A stretch of 64,000 nucleotides of DNA from Clostridium sp. JN-1 (GTDB lineage Bacteria; Bacillota; Clostridia; Clostridiales; Clostridiaceae), in NCBI RefSeq assembly GCF_003718715.1, contig NZ_CP033465.1, forward strand, positions 372,001-436,000, in the 5' to 3' direction. Position numbers and translations under genes: made by a program. The notes below the pieces were generated by a model. It was not told the origin of the DNA, made no database searches, and saw only the letters and a program-made list of their open reading frames with translations. Shown here one piece after another: positions 22,725-31,753 of this stretch; position 1 is the stretch's first letter; every line of letters begins with the position of its first letter.

Positions 22725-23603
22725 ATGAAAAGGATGGATAGGATACTCGGTGGTTTGTATGGTCTAGCTTGTGGAGATGCATTAGGTGGTACACTTGAAT
22801 TTTTATCAAAGAAAGAGGGAAGAGAAGAATACGGATATATAAAGGATATAGTCGGCGGCGGAGTTTGGAACTTAAGACCTGGAGAAGTTACAGATGATAC
22901 TATGATGACCATAGCAGTAGCTGAAGGAATTTTAGAAAATCCGCAAAATCCTATAGAGTATATTGGTAAAAATTTTTTAAAGTGGTATGATGGAAATCCA
23001 AAGGATGTTGGAAACACAGTAAAGTTGTCATTGGAAGCTTATAAAAAGTATGGAAACTGGAAGGATGCAGTACTTTATGCACATAAAAAGTTAGATGGAA
23101 ATAGTGCTGGAAATGGCAGTATAATGAGATGTTTACCTTTGGCACTATACTATAGAAGTTTAAAAAAGATATTGAAGCTGAGCAAGCAGCAATCTATGCT
23201 CACACACTATGATAAAAAAACGTGGCAAGCCTGCCAATTATATAATACTATTGCTTATAGATATATTAATAATGAGGATAAAATAAAAGCAATTGAAGAA
23301 GAAACAGCTAACTACGAAGATTATGAGGAGATATTTTATACTAATAAAATAGAGTTAAATTCATCTGGATATGTTGTTGACACACTTCAATGTGCCCTAT
23401 GGTGTATTATAAATACAAGTAATGCTGAGAATGCGATATGTGAAGCTGTAAATTTATATGGAGATCCAGATACTATTGGTGCCGTAACAGGAGGCTTAGC
23501 AGGGGTATACTATGGAATAGATTCCATACCTAAAAGATGGTCAGAAAAGATATTATTAAAGAATAAGCTAAATTACATTGCACAAAAATTTAATGAAGTA
23601 TAA
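22725..23603 (+). CDS. ADP-ribosylglycohydrolase family protein (DraG/ARH-like)
   Basis: A 292-residue all-helical hydrolase that removes ADP-ribose from proteins, nucleic acids or small molecules. Metal-binding motifs are intact: GDALGGTLEF near the N-terminus, TDDTMMTIAVAEGI near 58-71, and GDPDTIGAVTGGLAGVYYG near 249-267, giving the expected binuclear Mg site. GSIMRCLPLA is also conserved. No adjacent ADP-ribosyltransferase (DraT or DarT) is present, so the substrate is unknown. A terminator at 23706-23733 ends the unit. Confidence 0.9.
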   Translation: MKRMDRILGGLYGLACGDALGGTLEFLSKKEGREEYGYIKDIVGGGVWNLRPGEVTDDTMMTIAVAEGILENPQNPIEYIGKNFLKWYDGNPKDVGNTVKLSLEAYKKYGNWKDAVLYAHKKLDGNSAGNGSIMRCLPLALYYRSLKKILKLSKQQSMLTHYDKKTWQACQLYNTIAYRYINNEDKIKAIEEETANYEDYEEIFYTNKIELNSSGYVVDTLQCALWCIINTSNAENAICEAVNLYGDPDTIGAVTGGLAGVYYGIDSIPKRWSEKILLKNKLNYIAQKFNEV

Positions 23604-23705
23604 GTATGTAATATTTGTAGTAAGTTTTTATATATTGGTATATAATAAGTAATGTAAATAAGTTATTATTTGCTATTAACTAAGATTTAAGTGAATTTTA
23701 TACCT

Positions 23706-23735
23706 ATAATCCCACCTGAAAAGGTGGGATTATTA
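23706..23735 (+). terminator. Terminator after the ADP-ribosylglycohydrolase gene
   Basis: ATAATCCCACCT-GAAA-AGGTGGGATTAT is a 12-bp perfect stem with a stable tetraloop and T-rich tail. Confidence 0.85.
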
Positions 23736-23764
23736 TTAATGATATAAACGAGGAGAGGATAATA

Positions 23765-24616
23765 GTGATACACATTGGAAAATTTAATAGTTTAAAAATC
23801 GTAAGAAAAGCAAGCTTTGGATATTATCTTGATGCAGGTACTGGCAATACTAGCGATGATATTTTGCTGCCAAATGGAAATGTAGTTGATGCTGATATTG
23901 ATGTTGGAGATACAGTTGAAATCTTTTTATATAGAGATTCTAAAGATAGACTTGTAGCAACTATGAAAGAACCATTAGCTGAAGTGGGTGACATAGCATA
24001 TTTAAAAGTCGTGTCTAAGACGAATATTGGAGCTTTTGTAGATTTTGGACTTGAAAGAGATATTTTTGTACCAATGAAAGAACAAAAATATGAAATTGAA
24101 AAGGACAATTATTATTTATTTTACATATACTTGGATAAAACAAATAGAATAGCAGCTACAACTGATATTGATAAATATCTAGAAAATGTCGAAGACGATA
24201 GCTATGATATAGGAAGTGAAGTTGTTGGTATAGTTTATGGTTTTCAAACGAATCATACTATAATGGTTGCAATTGATAAGAAATATAGAGGCATAATATT
24301 AAAAAATGAAATATTTGTAGATGTTAAAGAAGGATATGAATTAAAGCTTAGAGTCAAAAAAGTATATGAAGATGGAAAGTTAGGATTAACTCCTAGAAAA
24401 AAGGCAGTAGATGAGAGAAAGTCACTTGAAGACGATATATTGAATTATTTAAAGAAGCATGAAGGTTTTATGCCTTATAATGATAAAAGTTCTCCTGAAG
24501 ATATAAGAAAAGTATTTAAGGAAAGTAAGAATTATTTTAAAAATGCACTTGGCGGCCTCATGAAACAAGACATAGTAATACAAGATGAAAAAGGAACTTT
24601 CTTAAAAAATAAATAA
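23765..24616 (+). CDS. cvfB: S1 RNA-binding protein, CvfB family
   Basis: A 283-residue cytoplasmic RNA-binding protein. Repeated S1-type OB folds are visible: KIVRKASFGYYLDAG at the N-terminus, LKVVSKTNIGAFVDFGLERDIFVPM near 80-105, and a third from about 150. A winged-helix-like end spans about 225-280. CvfB proteins influence virulence and haemolysin expression in staphylococci; the role in Clostridium is not established. GTG start at 23765 with GAGGAGAGG upstream. Confidence 0.88.
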   Translation: MIHIGKFNSLKIVRKASFGYYLDAGTGNTSDDILLPNGNVVDADIDVGDTVEIFLYRDSKDRLVATMKEPLAEVGDIAYLKVVSKTNIGAFVDFGLERDIFVPMKEQKYEIEKDNYYLFYIYLDKTNRIAATTDIDKYLENVEDDSYDIGSEVVGIVYGFQTNHTIMVAIDKKYRGIILKNEIFVDVKEGYELKLRVKKVYEDGKLGLTPRKKAVDERKSLEDDILNYLKKHEGFMPYNDKSSPEDIRKVFKESKNYFKNALGGLMKQDIVIQDEKGTFLKNK

Positions 24617-24743
24617 TTAAAAGCTTAGTTATAATTTAAAGTCTAATTGAATATAAAAAATCTATATTACAAAAAATAAGTCCAGATCTTACTGAATAAT
24701 TAATTATAAAGTTATTAAAAAAGTAATATCTGGAGGTAATATA

Positions 24744-25562
24744 GTGAAAAAAAGGATACTTATATTATTTATTATATTTATATTTATAGGAAGTACCGTT
24801 TATGCAAAACAAGGAGAGTATGAAGTCCATTTTTTAGATACCGGACAGAGTGACTGCATATTAATTAAGGCAGAAGATAAGAACTATCTCATAGATACTG
24901 GAGCAGCATACTATACTGACAAAATATTAGCGTATCTAAAAAGCTTAAAAGTAACTAAGATAGATGGACTTATACTCACTCATTATCATGATGATCATTA
25001 TGGTGGATTACTAAAAATAGCCGATGAAATAAATGTTGATACTGTTTTTTTACCTAGTCATTATAGTGAATTTAAAGATTACTTTCGTAAAGAACTAACA
25101 AATAAAAACGTAAATATCAAATATATAAGTGATAACTATGATATAAAATATAAGAAGATGGAATTAAAATCCTTAGCTCCTAGTGAAGTTAGCAAAAAAA
25201 ATGAAAATAATAATTCAATTATGCTCCAGGGGAAAATAGATGATGTACATTACTTGTTTGCAGGAGATTGTGAAAAGAAAGAGGAAAAGTACATGATAGA
25301 GATGAATAAATTAGAAAAATGTGATGTACTAAAAGTACCGCATCATGCTTTAAATACAAGTACTACTGATGAGTTACTTGATAAAATTTGTACTAAAATA
25401 GCAATTGTAACTTCCAATGGAGTAGAAACTCCTGATATGAAGGTAATAAATAGAATGTCTCAAAAGGGAATTATAGTTATTAGAACGGATATATACGGGG
25501 GCATAATAATAAAGAAACAAATTTTAACTACAGCTAGAGGTGGAGTTAGCATAAAGCTTTAA
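24744..25562 (+). CDS. Exported metallo-beta-lactamase-fold hydrolase (ComEC C-terminal-like), second copy
   Basis: A 272-residue paralogue of the protein at 8644-9507. The signal peptide ends near VYA-KQ (residue 21), with no lipobox, so this copy is probably secreted or loosely wall-associated. MBL motifs: FLDTGQSDC near 33, LTHYHDDHYGG near 77-87, FAGDCEKK and DVLKVPHHALNTSTT. The metal ligands are present. The substrate is unknown. It is a single gene with GTG start and GGAGG upstream. Confidence 0.85.
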   Translation: MKKRILILFIIFIFIGSTVYAKQGEYEVHFLDTGQSDCILIKAEDKNYLIDTGAAYYTDKILAYLKSLKVTKIDGLILTHYHDDHYGGLLKIADEINVDTVFLPSHYSEFKDYFRKELTNKNVNIKYISDNYDIKYKKMELKSLAPSEVSKKNENNNSIMLQGKIDDVHYLFAGDCEKKEEKYMIEMNKLEKCDVLKVPHHALNTSTTDELLDKICTKIAIVTSNGVETPDMKVINRMSQKGIIVIRTDIYGGIIIKKQILTTARGGVSIKL

Positions 25563-25755
25563 CTTATTCTGCAAAAATGGAATTATGGCATATCCATTAC
25601 CTTACATTTCGCATTGACAAAGTAAAAGATAGTTCAACACAGTAACTTATGTTTTGATCTTAATATTAAGTTTTTGAAATAATAACTACATTTATATATA
25701 TTATTGATATATAATAACTATATTGAATAAATTAATTGTAAGTGGAGGTAATTTT

Positions 25756-26178
25756 ATGGAGATATCCAGGGTTGGAAATACCTCAATGGTACCTTCTGAA
25801 AAAAAAAGGGTCTCAATAAAAAAGGATTTTTCTCAAAGTTTTAATTCGCAGATGGAAAAAAGATCAGAAGAACAATTAAAAGAGATGTTTGACGATATAA
25901 AGAAAAAAGGTAATAGACTTTCTATAACTAAATGCTATAGTGATGTAAAGCAGTATAAAAACATGATAAAGGATTACCTGCAATCTGTTTTAAATCATAT
26001 GTATAAAGTAAAAAAAGATATAAGTTTTTGGCAAACACAATACTTTATAACAGTTGATACTATAGACAGCAAGTTAGAAGAGATTACAAATATACTCATG
26101 AGTGAACAAAAGGACAATCTTAATGTGGCTTCAACTATTGATGAAATTACAGGACTACTAGTAGACATATATAAATAA
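25756..26178 (+). CDS. YaaR (DUF327) family protein
   Basis: A 140-residue mostly helical protein of the YaaR/DUF327 family, in which the C-terminal part (SITKCYSDVKQYKNMIKDYLQSV onward, split by helices) is conserved. Its biochemical role is not known. I choose ATG 25756 because GTGGAGG lies eight bases before it; the TTG at 25723 has no site. It is monocistronic, in a gap-rich neighbourhood. Confidence 0.75.
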   Translation: MEISRVGNTSMVPSEKKRVSIKKDFSQSFNSQMEKRSEEQLKEMFDDIKKKGNRLSITKCYSDVKQYKNMIKDYLQSVLNHMYKVKKDISFWQTQYFITVDTIDSKLEEITNILMSEQKDNLNVASTIDEITGLLVDIYK

Positions 26179-26188
26179 TTTCTACATA

Positions 26189-26305
26189 AGACAGGGGACG
26201 GGAGGCATAGGACAGAGGACATAGGACAATGAAGGTGAGTTTTCTTCCTTATGTCAGAAAACTAATTTATTTTTTAGGCTTGTTTTGCTAATGAAAAACA
26301 TCGCT
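26189..26305. repeat. Palindromic intergenic repeat, family A copy 2 (left half)
   Basis: It starts with GGACAGAGGACATAGGACAATGAAGG, split here from 26207 to 26235. It continues with GTTTTCTTCCTTATGTCAGAAAAC and a TTTTAGGCTTGTTTTGCTAATG hairpin region nearly identical to 61060-61140. The right half of the full-length copy is missing. The following 26306-26637 shows no gene or recognisable site. Confidence 0.75.
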
Positions 26306-26637
26306 CTAGGGCTGGAAAGTCCGCAGGCCGGTATGCATTTAATTTTAAGTTTAGTTTTATTTGCTGTAAAAACTTTAATAAAATCAATAATAAAAAGCGT
26401 AGTATTGGAATTTTAAATTTTATCAAGCAGTATCAATAACTACTTGTAATAATTTAATCGTGTTAATTCTATGATAGTACGAAAGAAATACATACAGAAT
26501 AAGACTTACAGTTACTCTTGTAATTTGAGCATCAAAATGACTAGATTGATATTTACAAAGACATAAAAAAATAAATTTTAAACTTACAGCCTCATCGGCT
26601 AGTTTTAGATTAATTTAGTACAATCAATTAAAAACTC

Positions 26638-27003
26638 ACAAAAATATGTATTTCAAAGGAGCTACCGCTCCAAAAACATAGAAGAGAAGATGATGTATCA
26701 AATATTGTTGACAGTTATATACGTGATAAGGACAAACTTGACTCGTACGCAGAGGTATATTTGCAAACTGAAGGCACATTTAAAAAGTTTTTTACAGTTC
26801 TTAGCGAAGTCTTTTAGAAAAATTTTAGTAGATTATATATGTTTGAGTTTACGAGTTTATATAATCTGCTTAAATTTTCAAAAAACGAGCTTAGAAATGT
26901 TAAAACTTTTTTAAAGTGCTGAAGTTTGTGAGTATACCTTGGAGTATGAGTCAAGTTTGTCCTTATGATGCATATATCTATGAGCAATGCTTGATACACA
27001 AAT
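26638..27003. repeat. Long foldback repeat, family B copy 1
   Basis: Bases about 26691-26847 and 26862-27003 are imperfect reverse complements, so a transcript or single strand would form a hairpin of roughly 140-150 bp. The centre is near 26855 (AGATTATATA...TATATAATCT). Shared block: AAGGACAAACTTGACTC. The left flank (26638-26690) has a GGAGC-TACC-GCTCC mini-hairpin. A half-copy lies inverted at 61321-61447. Short ORFs on both strands are by-products of the symmetry. Confidence 0.8.
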
Positions 27004-27011
27004 TCCGGAAA

Positions 27012-28934
27012 TTATGAATTTGTGGTCCACAAGTTGTAACTTGCATCTGATGGCATTCTCCAATCACCTCTAGGTGAAAGGCTTACACTTCCGACTTTAG
27101 GACCGTCAGGGATTGCAGAACGTTTAAACTGTTGGGTAAAGAATCTTTTTATAAATTTATTAAACCACTTGTCTATAGTGTCTTTATCATAATCTTCCTT
27201 AAATGCTTGATAAGCTAAAAATAGTATTTTTTGAGGTCTATTTGCATTCCTTATAAATTGATATAAGAAGAAATCATGGAGTTCATATGGACCAACTATG
27301 TCTTCAGTTTTTTGTGCTATCTTTCCATCTTTATCTTTAGGAAGTAGTTCAGGACTAACAGGTGTATCCAAAATATCCATTAGTATATCGGATGTTTCTT
27401 TATTGACTTCTTTTTGTGCTACATATTTTACAAGATATCTAACAAGTGTCTTAGGAACTGAGCAATTTACTCCATACATTGACATATGATCGCCATTATA
27501 TGTGGACCATCCGAGGGCTACTTCAGATAAATCACCTGTTCCTATTACAAGACCACCTTCTTTATTTGCAATATCCATTAAAATTTGGGTTCTTTCTCTT
27601 GCTTGAACATTTTCATACGTTACATCAAGTTTTTGAGCAGGATGATTTATATCCTTGAAATGTTGAAGGCATGCAGGTACTATATCTATCTCTCTTAAGT
27701 TTGTACCGAGCATTTTGCATAAGTTTACTGCGTTGTTGTAAGTCCTATCAGTAGTTCCAAAACCCGGCATTGTAACAGTTATTATATTTTCCCTTGGAAT
27801 TTTTAAAATATCAAAAGTTTTAATTATAACTAAAAGAGCTAAAGTTGAATCAAGTCCTCCCGATATACCTATTACTGCTGTAGTCAAATGTGTATGAGAT
27901 ATTCTTTTTGCAAGTCCTGAAGTTTGGATATTAAATATCTCCCTGCAGTGCAATTCTCTCTTTGTTTCGTTTGAAGGTACAAAAGGATGTTTATCAATAA
28001 ATCTATCAAAGTTTTTGTAATCATTATTTTTAAATGAAAATTTAATTTCAAGCGGCTCAAAAGGTATAAGTTTTGAACTATCTCTAAAACTTATATTTTT
28101 TAACCTTTCATTATTTAATTTATCTACATCAATTATAGAAGTTTGAATTTGATTTTCTCTTTGAAATCTAGTATTTTCACTAAGTAAAGTTCCATTTTCA
28201 GCTGTAAGCAAATGACCGCTAAAAACAAGATCTGTACTTGATTCAAAAACTCCTGCAGATGAATATACATAGGCAGACATGCATCTAGCACTTTGTGTTT
28301 TTACAAGTTCTCTTCTGTAATCTGATTTACTTACAATTTCATTTGAAGCCGACAGATTTGATATTATATTTGCACCCATAAGGCTTAAATAAGAGCTTGG
28401 AGGTATAGTTACCCATAGGTCTTCGCATATTTCAAATCCAAACTTAAAATCATTATATGTAAATATTAAATTAGTTCCAAATGGTATGTCCTGCTGAAAT
28501 GTAAAATCAACATTTTTATTTATAAGACCTATTCCTTCTGTAAACCATCTTTTTTCATAGAATTCAGTATAGTTTGGCACATAACTTTTAGGTACTATTC
28601 CAAGGACTTTTCCTTCAAATATTATGTATGCACAATTATATAAGCAGGAACTATACTGAAGAGGTGCACCTACAGCTATAAGTATATCTTTATCTATAGA
28701 AAAATCACATAAATCTTTAATTGCTTCATTTGATTTATCTAATAAGATCTGCTCACAAAAAAGATCTGCACATGTATAAGAAGTTATACTAAGCTCTGGA
28801 AATACTATAAGCTTACAGCCTTTTGTGACTGCTGTATCTATGCATTTTTTTATATTATTTAAGTTAAATTGTATATCTGCAACATTTGTCAAAGGACAGG
28901 CAGAAGCTACTTTTATAAAACTATAATCCGTCAT
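27012..28934 (-). CDS. nadE: Glutamine-dependent NAD+ synthetase
   Basis: It makes NAD+ from deamido-NAD, ATP and glutamine-derived ammonia. The 640-residue protein has an N-terminal nitrilase-type glutaminase with Glu in FPELSITSY, Lys in VPKSYVPNYTEFYEKRWF and Cys in FGFEICEDLW. The C-terminal synthetase has the PP-loop VIGISGGLDSTLALL near 365. The ATG at 28934 follows AAAGGA at suitable spacing; an upstream in-frame start at 28961 lacks a site. It is transcribed alone, opposite to the NfeD-stomatin pair. Confidence 0.95.
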   Translation of the reverse strand: MTDYSFIKVASACPLTNVADIQFNLNNIKKCIDTAVTKGCKLIVFPELSITSYTCADLFCEQILLDKSNEAIKDLCDFSIDKDILIAVGAPLQYSSCLYNCAYIIFEGKVLGIVPKSYVPNYTEFYEKRWFTEGIGLINKNVDFTFQQDIPFGTNLIFTYNDFKFGFEICEDLWVTIPPSSYLSLMGANIISNLSASNEIVSKSDYRRELVKTQSARCMSAYVYSSAGVFESSTDLVFSGHLLTAENGTLLSENTRFQRENQIQTSIIDVDKLNNERLKNISFRDSSKLIPFEPLEIKFSFKNNDYKNFDRFIDKHPFVPSNETKRELHCREIFNIQTSGLAKRISHTHLTTAVIGISGGLDSTLALLVIIKTFDILKIPRENIITVTMPGFGTTDRTYNNAVNLCKMLGTNLREIDIVPACLQHFKDINHPAQKLDVTYENVQARERTQILMDIANKEGGLVIGTGDLSEVALGWSTYNGDHMSMYGVNCSVPKTLVRYLVKYVAQKEVNKETSDILMDILDTPVSPELLPKDKDGKIAQKTEDIVGPYELHDFFLYQFIRNANRPQKILFLAYQAFKEDYDKDTIDKWFNKFIKRFFTQQFKRSAIPDGPKVGSVSLSPRGDWRMPSDASYNLWTTNS

Positions 28935-29245
28935 TGATATCATTCCTTTCTTTAGAATCATTAATTATAATTATTGATTACAATACATTAATTGTCAATG
29001 TAAACACAGGTTTTTGTAAATATTAATTACGAATAGTGTATAAACTTTATAATATAAGAGAATTTAAGAAAGGGTTAGAAAGTAATATGTAGTGATAAAT
29101 AGGATTATTTTAAATGATATTTAATGTCGCATTTTGTCTTATTTAAGGCTTTGTTTCTTGCAATAAATAGTGTATTATTAGAACATAAATTAAGAGGCTG
29201 GCATTAAAATATTATAAGAAGTAAATTTATAAGGGGGGGAACTTT

Positions 29246-29677
29246 ATGAATAATTTTTTGATATTATGGATTGTAATTGCAATTGCAGCTTTACTCATCG
29301 ATATATTTACAAGTAGTTTTTTCTTTGTCTGGTTTACAATAGGAGCTGTAGCGGCAATTTTTGCTCAGGTTCTTGGATATTCAATAATTGTACAAAGTAT
29401 TGTATTTTTAATAGCGAGTAGTTTATCAATAGTAATTGGTTATCCTATAGTTAAGAAGAATATAAAGGCTACAGTAAAACCTACTTTACTTAGAGAACAA
29501 ACGTATATAGGTAAAGAATTTATAGTAGATGAAAATATGATAGATAATAAGACAATAAGGATCGATGGAGTACTTTGGAGCTTAGAGAATATAGGAGAGA
29601 AGGTATTAAAGGGAGATAAAGTAACAGTTGTAAGGTTAAGGGGAAATAAAATATTAGTTAAAAAGATAAATAAATAA
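29246..29677 (+). CDS. NfeD-like membrane protein
   Basis: A short NfeD-type protein, 143 aa. Two to three N-terminal membrane helices (about 4-70) precede a C-terminal OB-fold domain (about 80-142, YIGKEFIVDEN...VTVVRLRGNKILVKKI). The large protease domain of long NfeD proteins is absent. GGGGGG upstream of ATG. Stomatin follows after 14 bases; NfeD and SPFH proteins form conserved pairs linked to membrane microdomains and membrane-protein quality control. Confidence 0.88.
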   Translation: MNNFLILWIVIAIAALLIDIFTSSFFFVWFTIGAVAAIFAQVLGYSIIVQSIVFLIASSLSIVIGYPIVKKNIKATVKPTLLREQTYIGKEFIVDENMIDNKTIRIDGVLWSLENIGEKVLKGDKVTVVRLRGNKILVKKINK

Positions 29678-29691
29678 AGGAGGAGTTATAA

Positions 29692-30630
29692 ATGTTAAAA
29701 ATATTTTTATTAATTGTTTTAATTGTTTTGTTTTTAATTTTTGTTTTCTGTATAAAGGTTGTAAATACAGGATATGTAATTATAATAGAAAGATTTGGTC
29801 AATTTCATAGAATACTTAAACCAGGATGGCATATTATAATACCATTTGCAGATTTTGCAAGAAGAAAAATTTCAACTAAGCAGCGAATATTAGATATTCA
29901 ACCTCAAAGTGTTATAACTCAAGATAATGTAAAGATATCAATAGATAATGTAATATTCTATAAGGTTTTGAATCCAAAGGATTCAGTATATAATATTGAA
30001 GATTATAAATCAGGTATAATATACAGCACTATAACAAATATGAGAAATATAGTAGGTAATATGACTTTAGATGAAGTTTTATCTGGAAGAGATAAAATAA
30101 ACTCTGAACTTTTAAAAGTTGTAGATGATATTACAGATGCTTATGGAATAAAGATTCTCTCAGTTGAAATCAAGAATATACTGCCTCCTGCTGAAATACA
30201 ACAAGCTATGGAAAAACAGATGAGGGCTGAAAGAGATAAGAGAGCAGTTATTTTGCAGGCAGAAGGAGAAAAGCAAAGTGATATAGCTAGAGCAGAAGGA
30301 GAAAAGCAAGCTAAGATACTTCAAGCAGAAGCTGAAAAAGAAGCAAATATAAAAAGAGCAGAAGGATTAAGACAATCACAACTTCTTGAAGCTGAAGGTA
30401 AGGCAAATGCTATAGAAGCAATAGCTGCGGCTCAGTCAGAGGCTATAAGGAAAGTTAATGCTGCAATACTAGAGTCAGGTACTAATGAGACAGTTATTGC
30501 ATTGAAACAAGTTGAAGCTCTTCAGGAAATGGCTAAAAATCCTGCAAACAAACTCATACTTCCAAATGAAACTTTGTCATCACTAGGATCAATAGCAGCT
30601 ATAGGTGAAATGTTAAAGGGAAATAAATAA
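29692..30630 (+). CDS. SPFH/band-7 stomatin-like protein
   Basis: A 312-residue slipin/QmcA-type protein. One N-terminal membrane segment (about 3-24) leads to the band-7 domain (GYVIIIERFGQFHRILKPGW onward, about 28-190). A heptad-rich coiled coil follows, with repeated AEGEK/AEAEK units (about 200-250), and a C-terminal QVEALQEMAKNPANKLILP. Such proteins assemble into rings at membrane microdomains. Co-transcribed with the NfeD gene. Confidence 0.92.
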   Translation: MLKIFLLIVLIVLFLIFVFCIKVVNTGYVIIIERFGQFHRILKPGWHIIIPFADFARRKISTKQRILDIQPQSVITQDNVKISIDNVIFYKVLNPKDSVYNIEDYKSGIIYSTITNMRNIVGNMTLDEVLSGRDKINSELLKVVDDITDAYGIKILSVEIKNILPPAEIQQAMEKQMRAERDKRAVILQAEGEKQSDIARAEGEKQAKILQAEAEKEANIKRAEGLRQSQLLEAEGKANAIEAIAAAQSEAIRKVNAAILESGTNETVIALKQVEALQEMAKNPANKLILPNETLSSLGSIAAIGEMLKGNK

Positions 30631-30643
30631 GCTTTAGTAAGTT

Positions 30644-30695
30644 ATAGAGAACGTACCTAGATTTGTGTAGATTAAATCTAGGTACGTTCTCTATA
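30644..30695. repeat. Perfect 22-bp inverted repeat, family D copy 1
   Basis: TATAGAGAACGTACCTAGATTT and its exact complement flank a 9-base loop; the arm is written here as positions 30644-30665 and 30674-30695 (a shared base pair at the edge is possible). It could terminate the stomatin operon, though no T run follows. A second, inverted copy lies at 32191-32238. Confidence 0.8.
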
Positions 30696-30712
30696 GAAAT
30701 GTTCAAAAAAGG

Positions 30713-30738
30713 AATTGCCAACTAGAACTTGACACAAA
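30713..30738. repeat. 26-bp direct repeat, family E copy 1
   Basis: A block ending in AACTAGAACTTGACACAAA occurs here and at 36242-36267 with one mismatch. Both copies sit shortly after a palindrome. It may be the remnant end of an insertion element. Confidence 0.6.
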
Positions 30739-30791
30739 CCACAAACTAAACAATCTATTATTATGATATTTTATAAAAAGGAGTTGATGCT

Positions 30792-30866
30792 ATGAACATT
30801 CTAAAAGAACTTATTATTAGAAGTGTATTAGTTGTTGTATTAAATGATGCCAAGTATTTATATTAA
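30792..30866 (+). CDS. Possible 24-residue hydrophobic peptide
   Basis: An ATG with AAAGGAG at good spacing opens a 24-codon frame rich in Ile, Leu and Val (peptide begins MNILKELII and ends in NDAKYLY). It could be a tiny membrane peptide, a leader ORF for the next gene, or chance. No homologue is known to me. Confidence 0.3.
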   Translation: MNILKELIIRSVLVVVLNDAKYLY

Positions 30867-30901
30867 GTGAAATTATAGATTGAGGTGAATTACAAGAAGA
30901 T

Positions 30902-31624
30902 ATGTTAAGAACAAAAGTAGGAAGAAGAGGATTTTATGAAGAAGATAAAAAGTGGTTTTCAGATGATGCTATTTTAAAGTTAAAAAAAGCTCAAGAAGAA
31001 GTAAAATGGCTGCTTGATAGGGGATATAATACAAATGCTATAATGCAATTTGTAGGAGGCAATTATCAATTTTCAATAAGGCAAAGGGACGCATTGAGGC
31101 GATCAACGAGTTCAAAGGCTAAATGTCAAAAAAGGAAGTCAGCTCTTCTTCCTATTTCAGCGGTAAAAGATGGATGTATATATATAGATGGTTTTAACTT
31201 AATCATAACCATTGAGGTTGCTCTTTCAGGTGGAACACTAATACTTGGAAACGATGGAACCATAAGAGATGTGGCTGGCTTAAGAGGTACTTATCATATA
31301 ATAGATAAAACCGATAAGGCACTTATACTTATTGGAAAAATGCTGCAAGAATTTAAGGTGCCGGGTGTTAAATTTTTTCTTGATGCTCCGGTTTCAAATT
31401 CAGGAAGACTTAAAACAAGGATATTGCAGCATTCATCAAGTTGGAAGTTTCACACAGAAGTTGAACTAGTATCAAATCCAGATACTATTTTATGTAAGAT
31501 GGAAAGGATAGTAACAGCTGACTCTATAATACTTGATGAATGTGTAAGTTGGTTTAATATATCGAGAGAAATAATTAATAATTATATAAAAGATGCAAGA
31601 GTAGTGGATCTTGGTGGAAAATAA
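30902..31624 (+). CDS. DUF434/DUF5616 domain protein
   Basis: A 240-residue cytoplasmic protein. The N-terminal DUF434 part (about 10-70) contains LKKAQEEVKWLLDRGY and VGGNYQFSIRQRDAL. The C-terminal DUF5616 part (about 90-235) contains IYIDGFNLIITIEVALSGG and a late VTADSIILDE; the spaced Asp residues recall NYN/PIN-type nucleases. An RNA- or DNA-processing role is inference only. The start at 30902 is ATG; its ribosome-binding site is weak (GAGGTG about 20 bases upstream), so the start is not certain. Confidence 0.75.
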   Translation: MLRTKVGRRGFYEEDKKWFSDDAILKLKKAQEEVKWLLDRGYNTNAIMQFVGGNYQFSIRQRDALRRSTSSKAKCQKRKSALLPISAVKDGCIYIDGFNLIITIEVALSGGTLILGNDGTIRDVAGLRGTYHIIDKTDKALILIGKMLQEFKVPGVKFFLDAPVSNSGRLKTRILQHSSSWKFHTEVELVSNPDTILCKMERIVTADSIILDECVSWFNISREIINNYIKDARVVDLGGK

Positions 31625-31678
31625 CATACTTGTTATGATTTAATATATTAAAAATAAAGAAAAAATAAACTTCACTTG

Positions 31679-31694
31679 TGTAACCTGTGTTACA
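31679..31694. promoter_or_regulatory. CRP/FNR-like operator before the hemerythrin gene
   Basis: TGTAAC-CTGT-GTTACA is a perfect dyad of the kind bound by CRP/FNR-family regulators. It lies about 20 bases before the -10 box, a typical activator position. The specific regulator is unknown. Confidence 0.45.
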
Positions 31695-31700
31695 TAAATT

Positions 31701-31720
31701 TACCATATATATGGTATAAT
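31701..31720. promoter_or_regulatory. 16-bp palindrome overlapping the -10 box of the hemerythrin gene
   Basis: TACCATAT-ATATGGTA is perfectly palindromic and runs into TATAAT (31715-31720). No good -35 box exists, which fits an activator-dependent promoter. Confidence 0.45.
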
Positions 31721-31753
31721 GTTATTAAGGTTAAAAGTGAGGAGTGATTTTAG

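Noticed and set aside
26690-26999. Two similar short ORFs on opposite strands, both reading IRTNLT-like peptides
   Set aside because: They are mirror images produced by the long foldback repeat, have no ribosome-binding site, and the similarity is explained by the symmetry.
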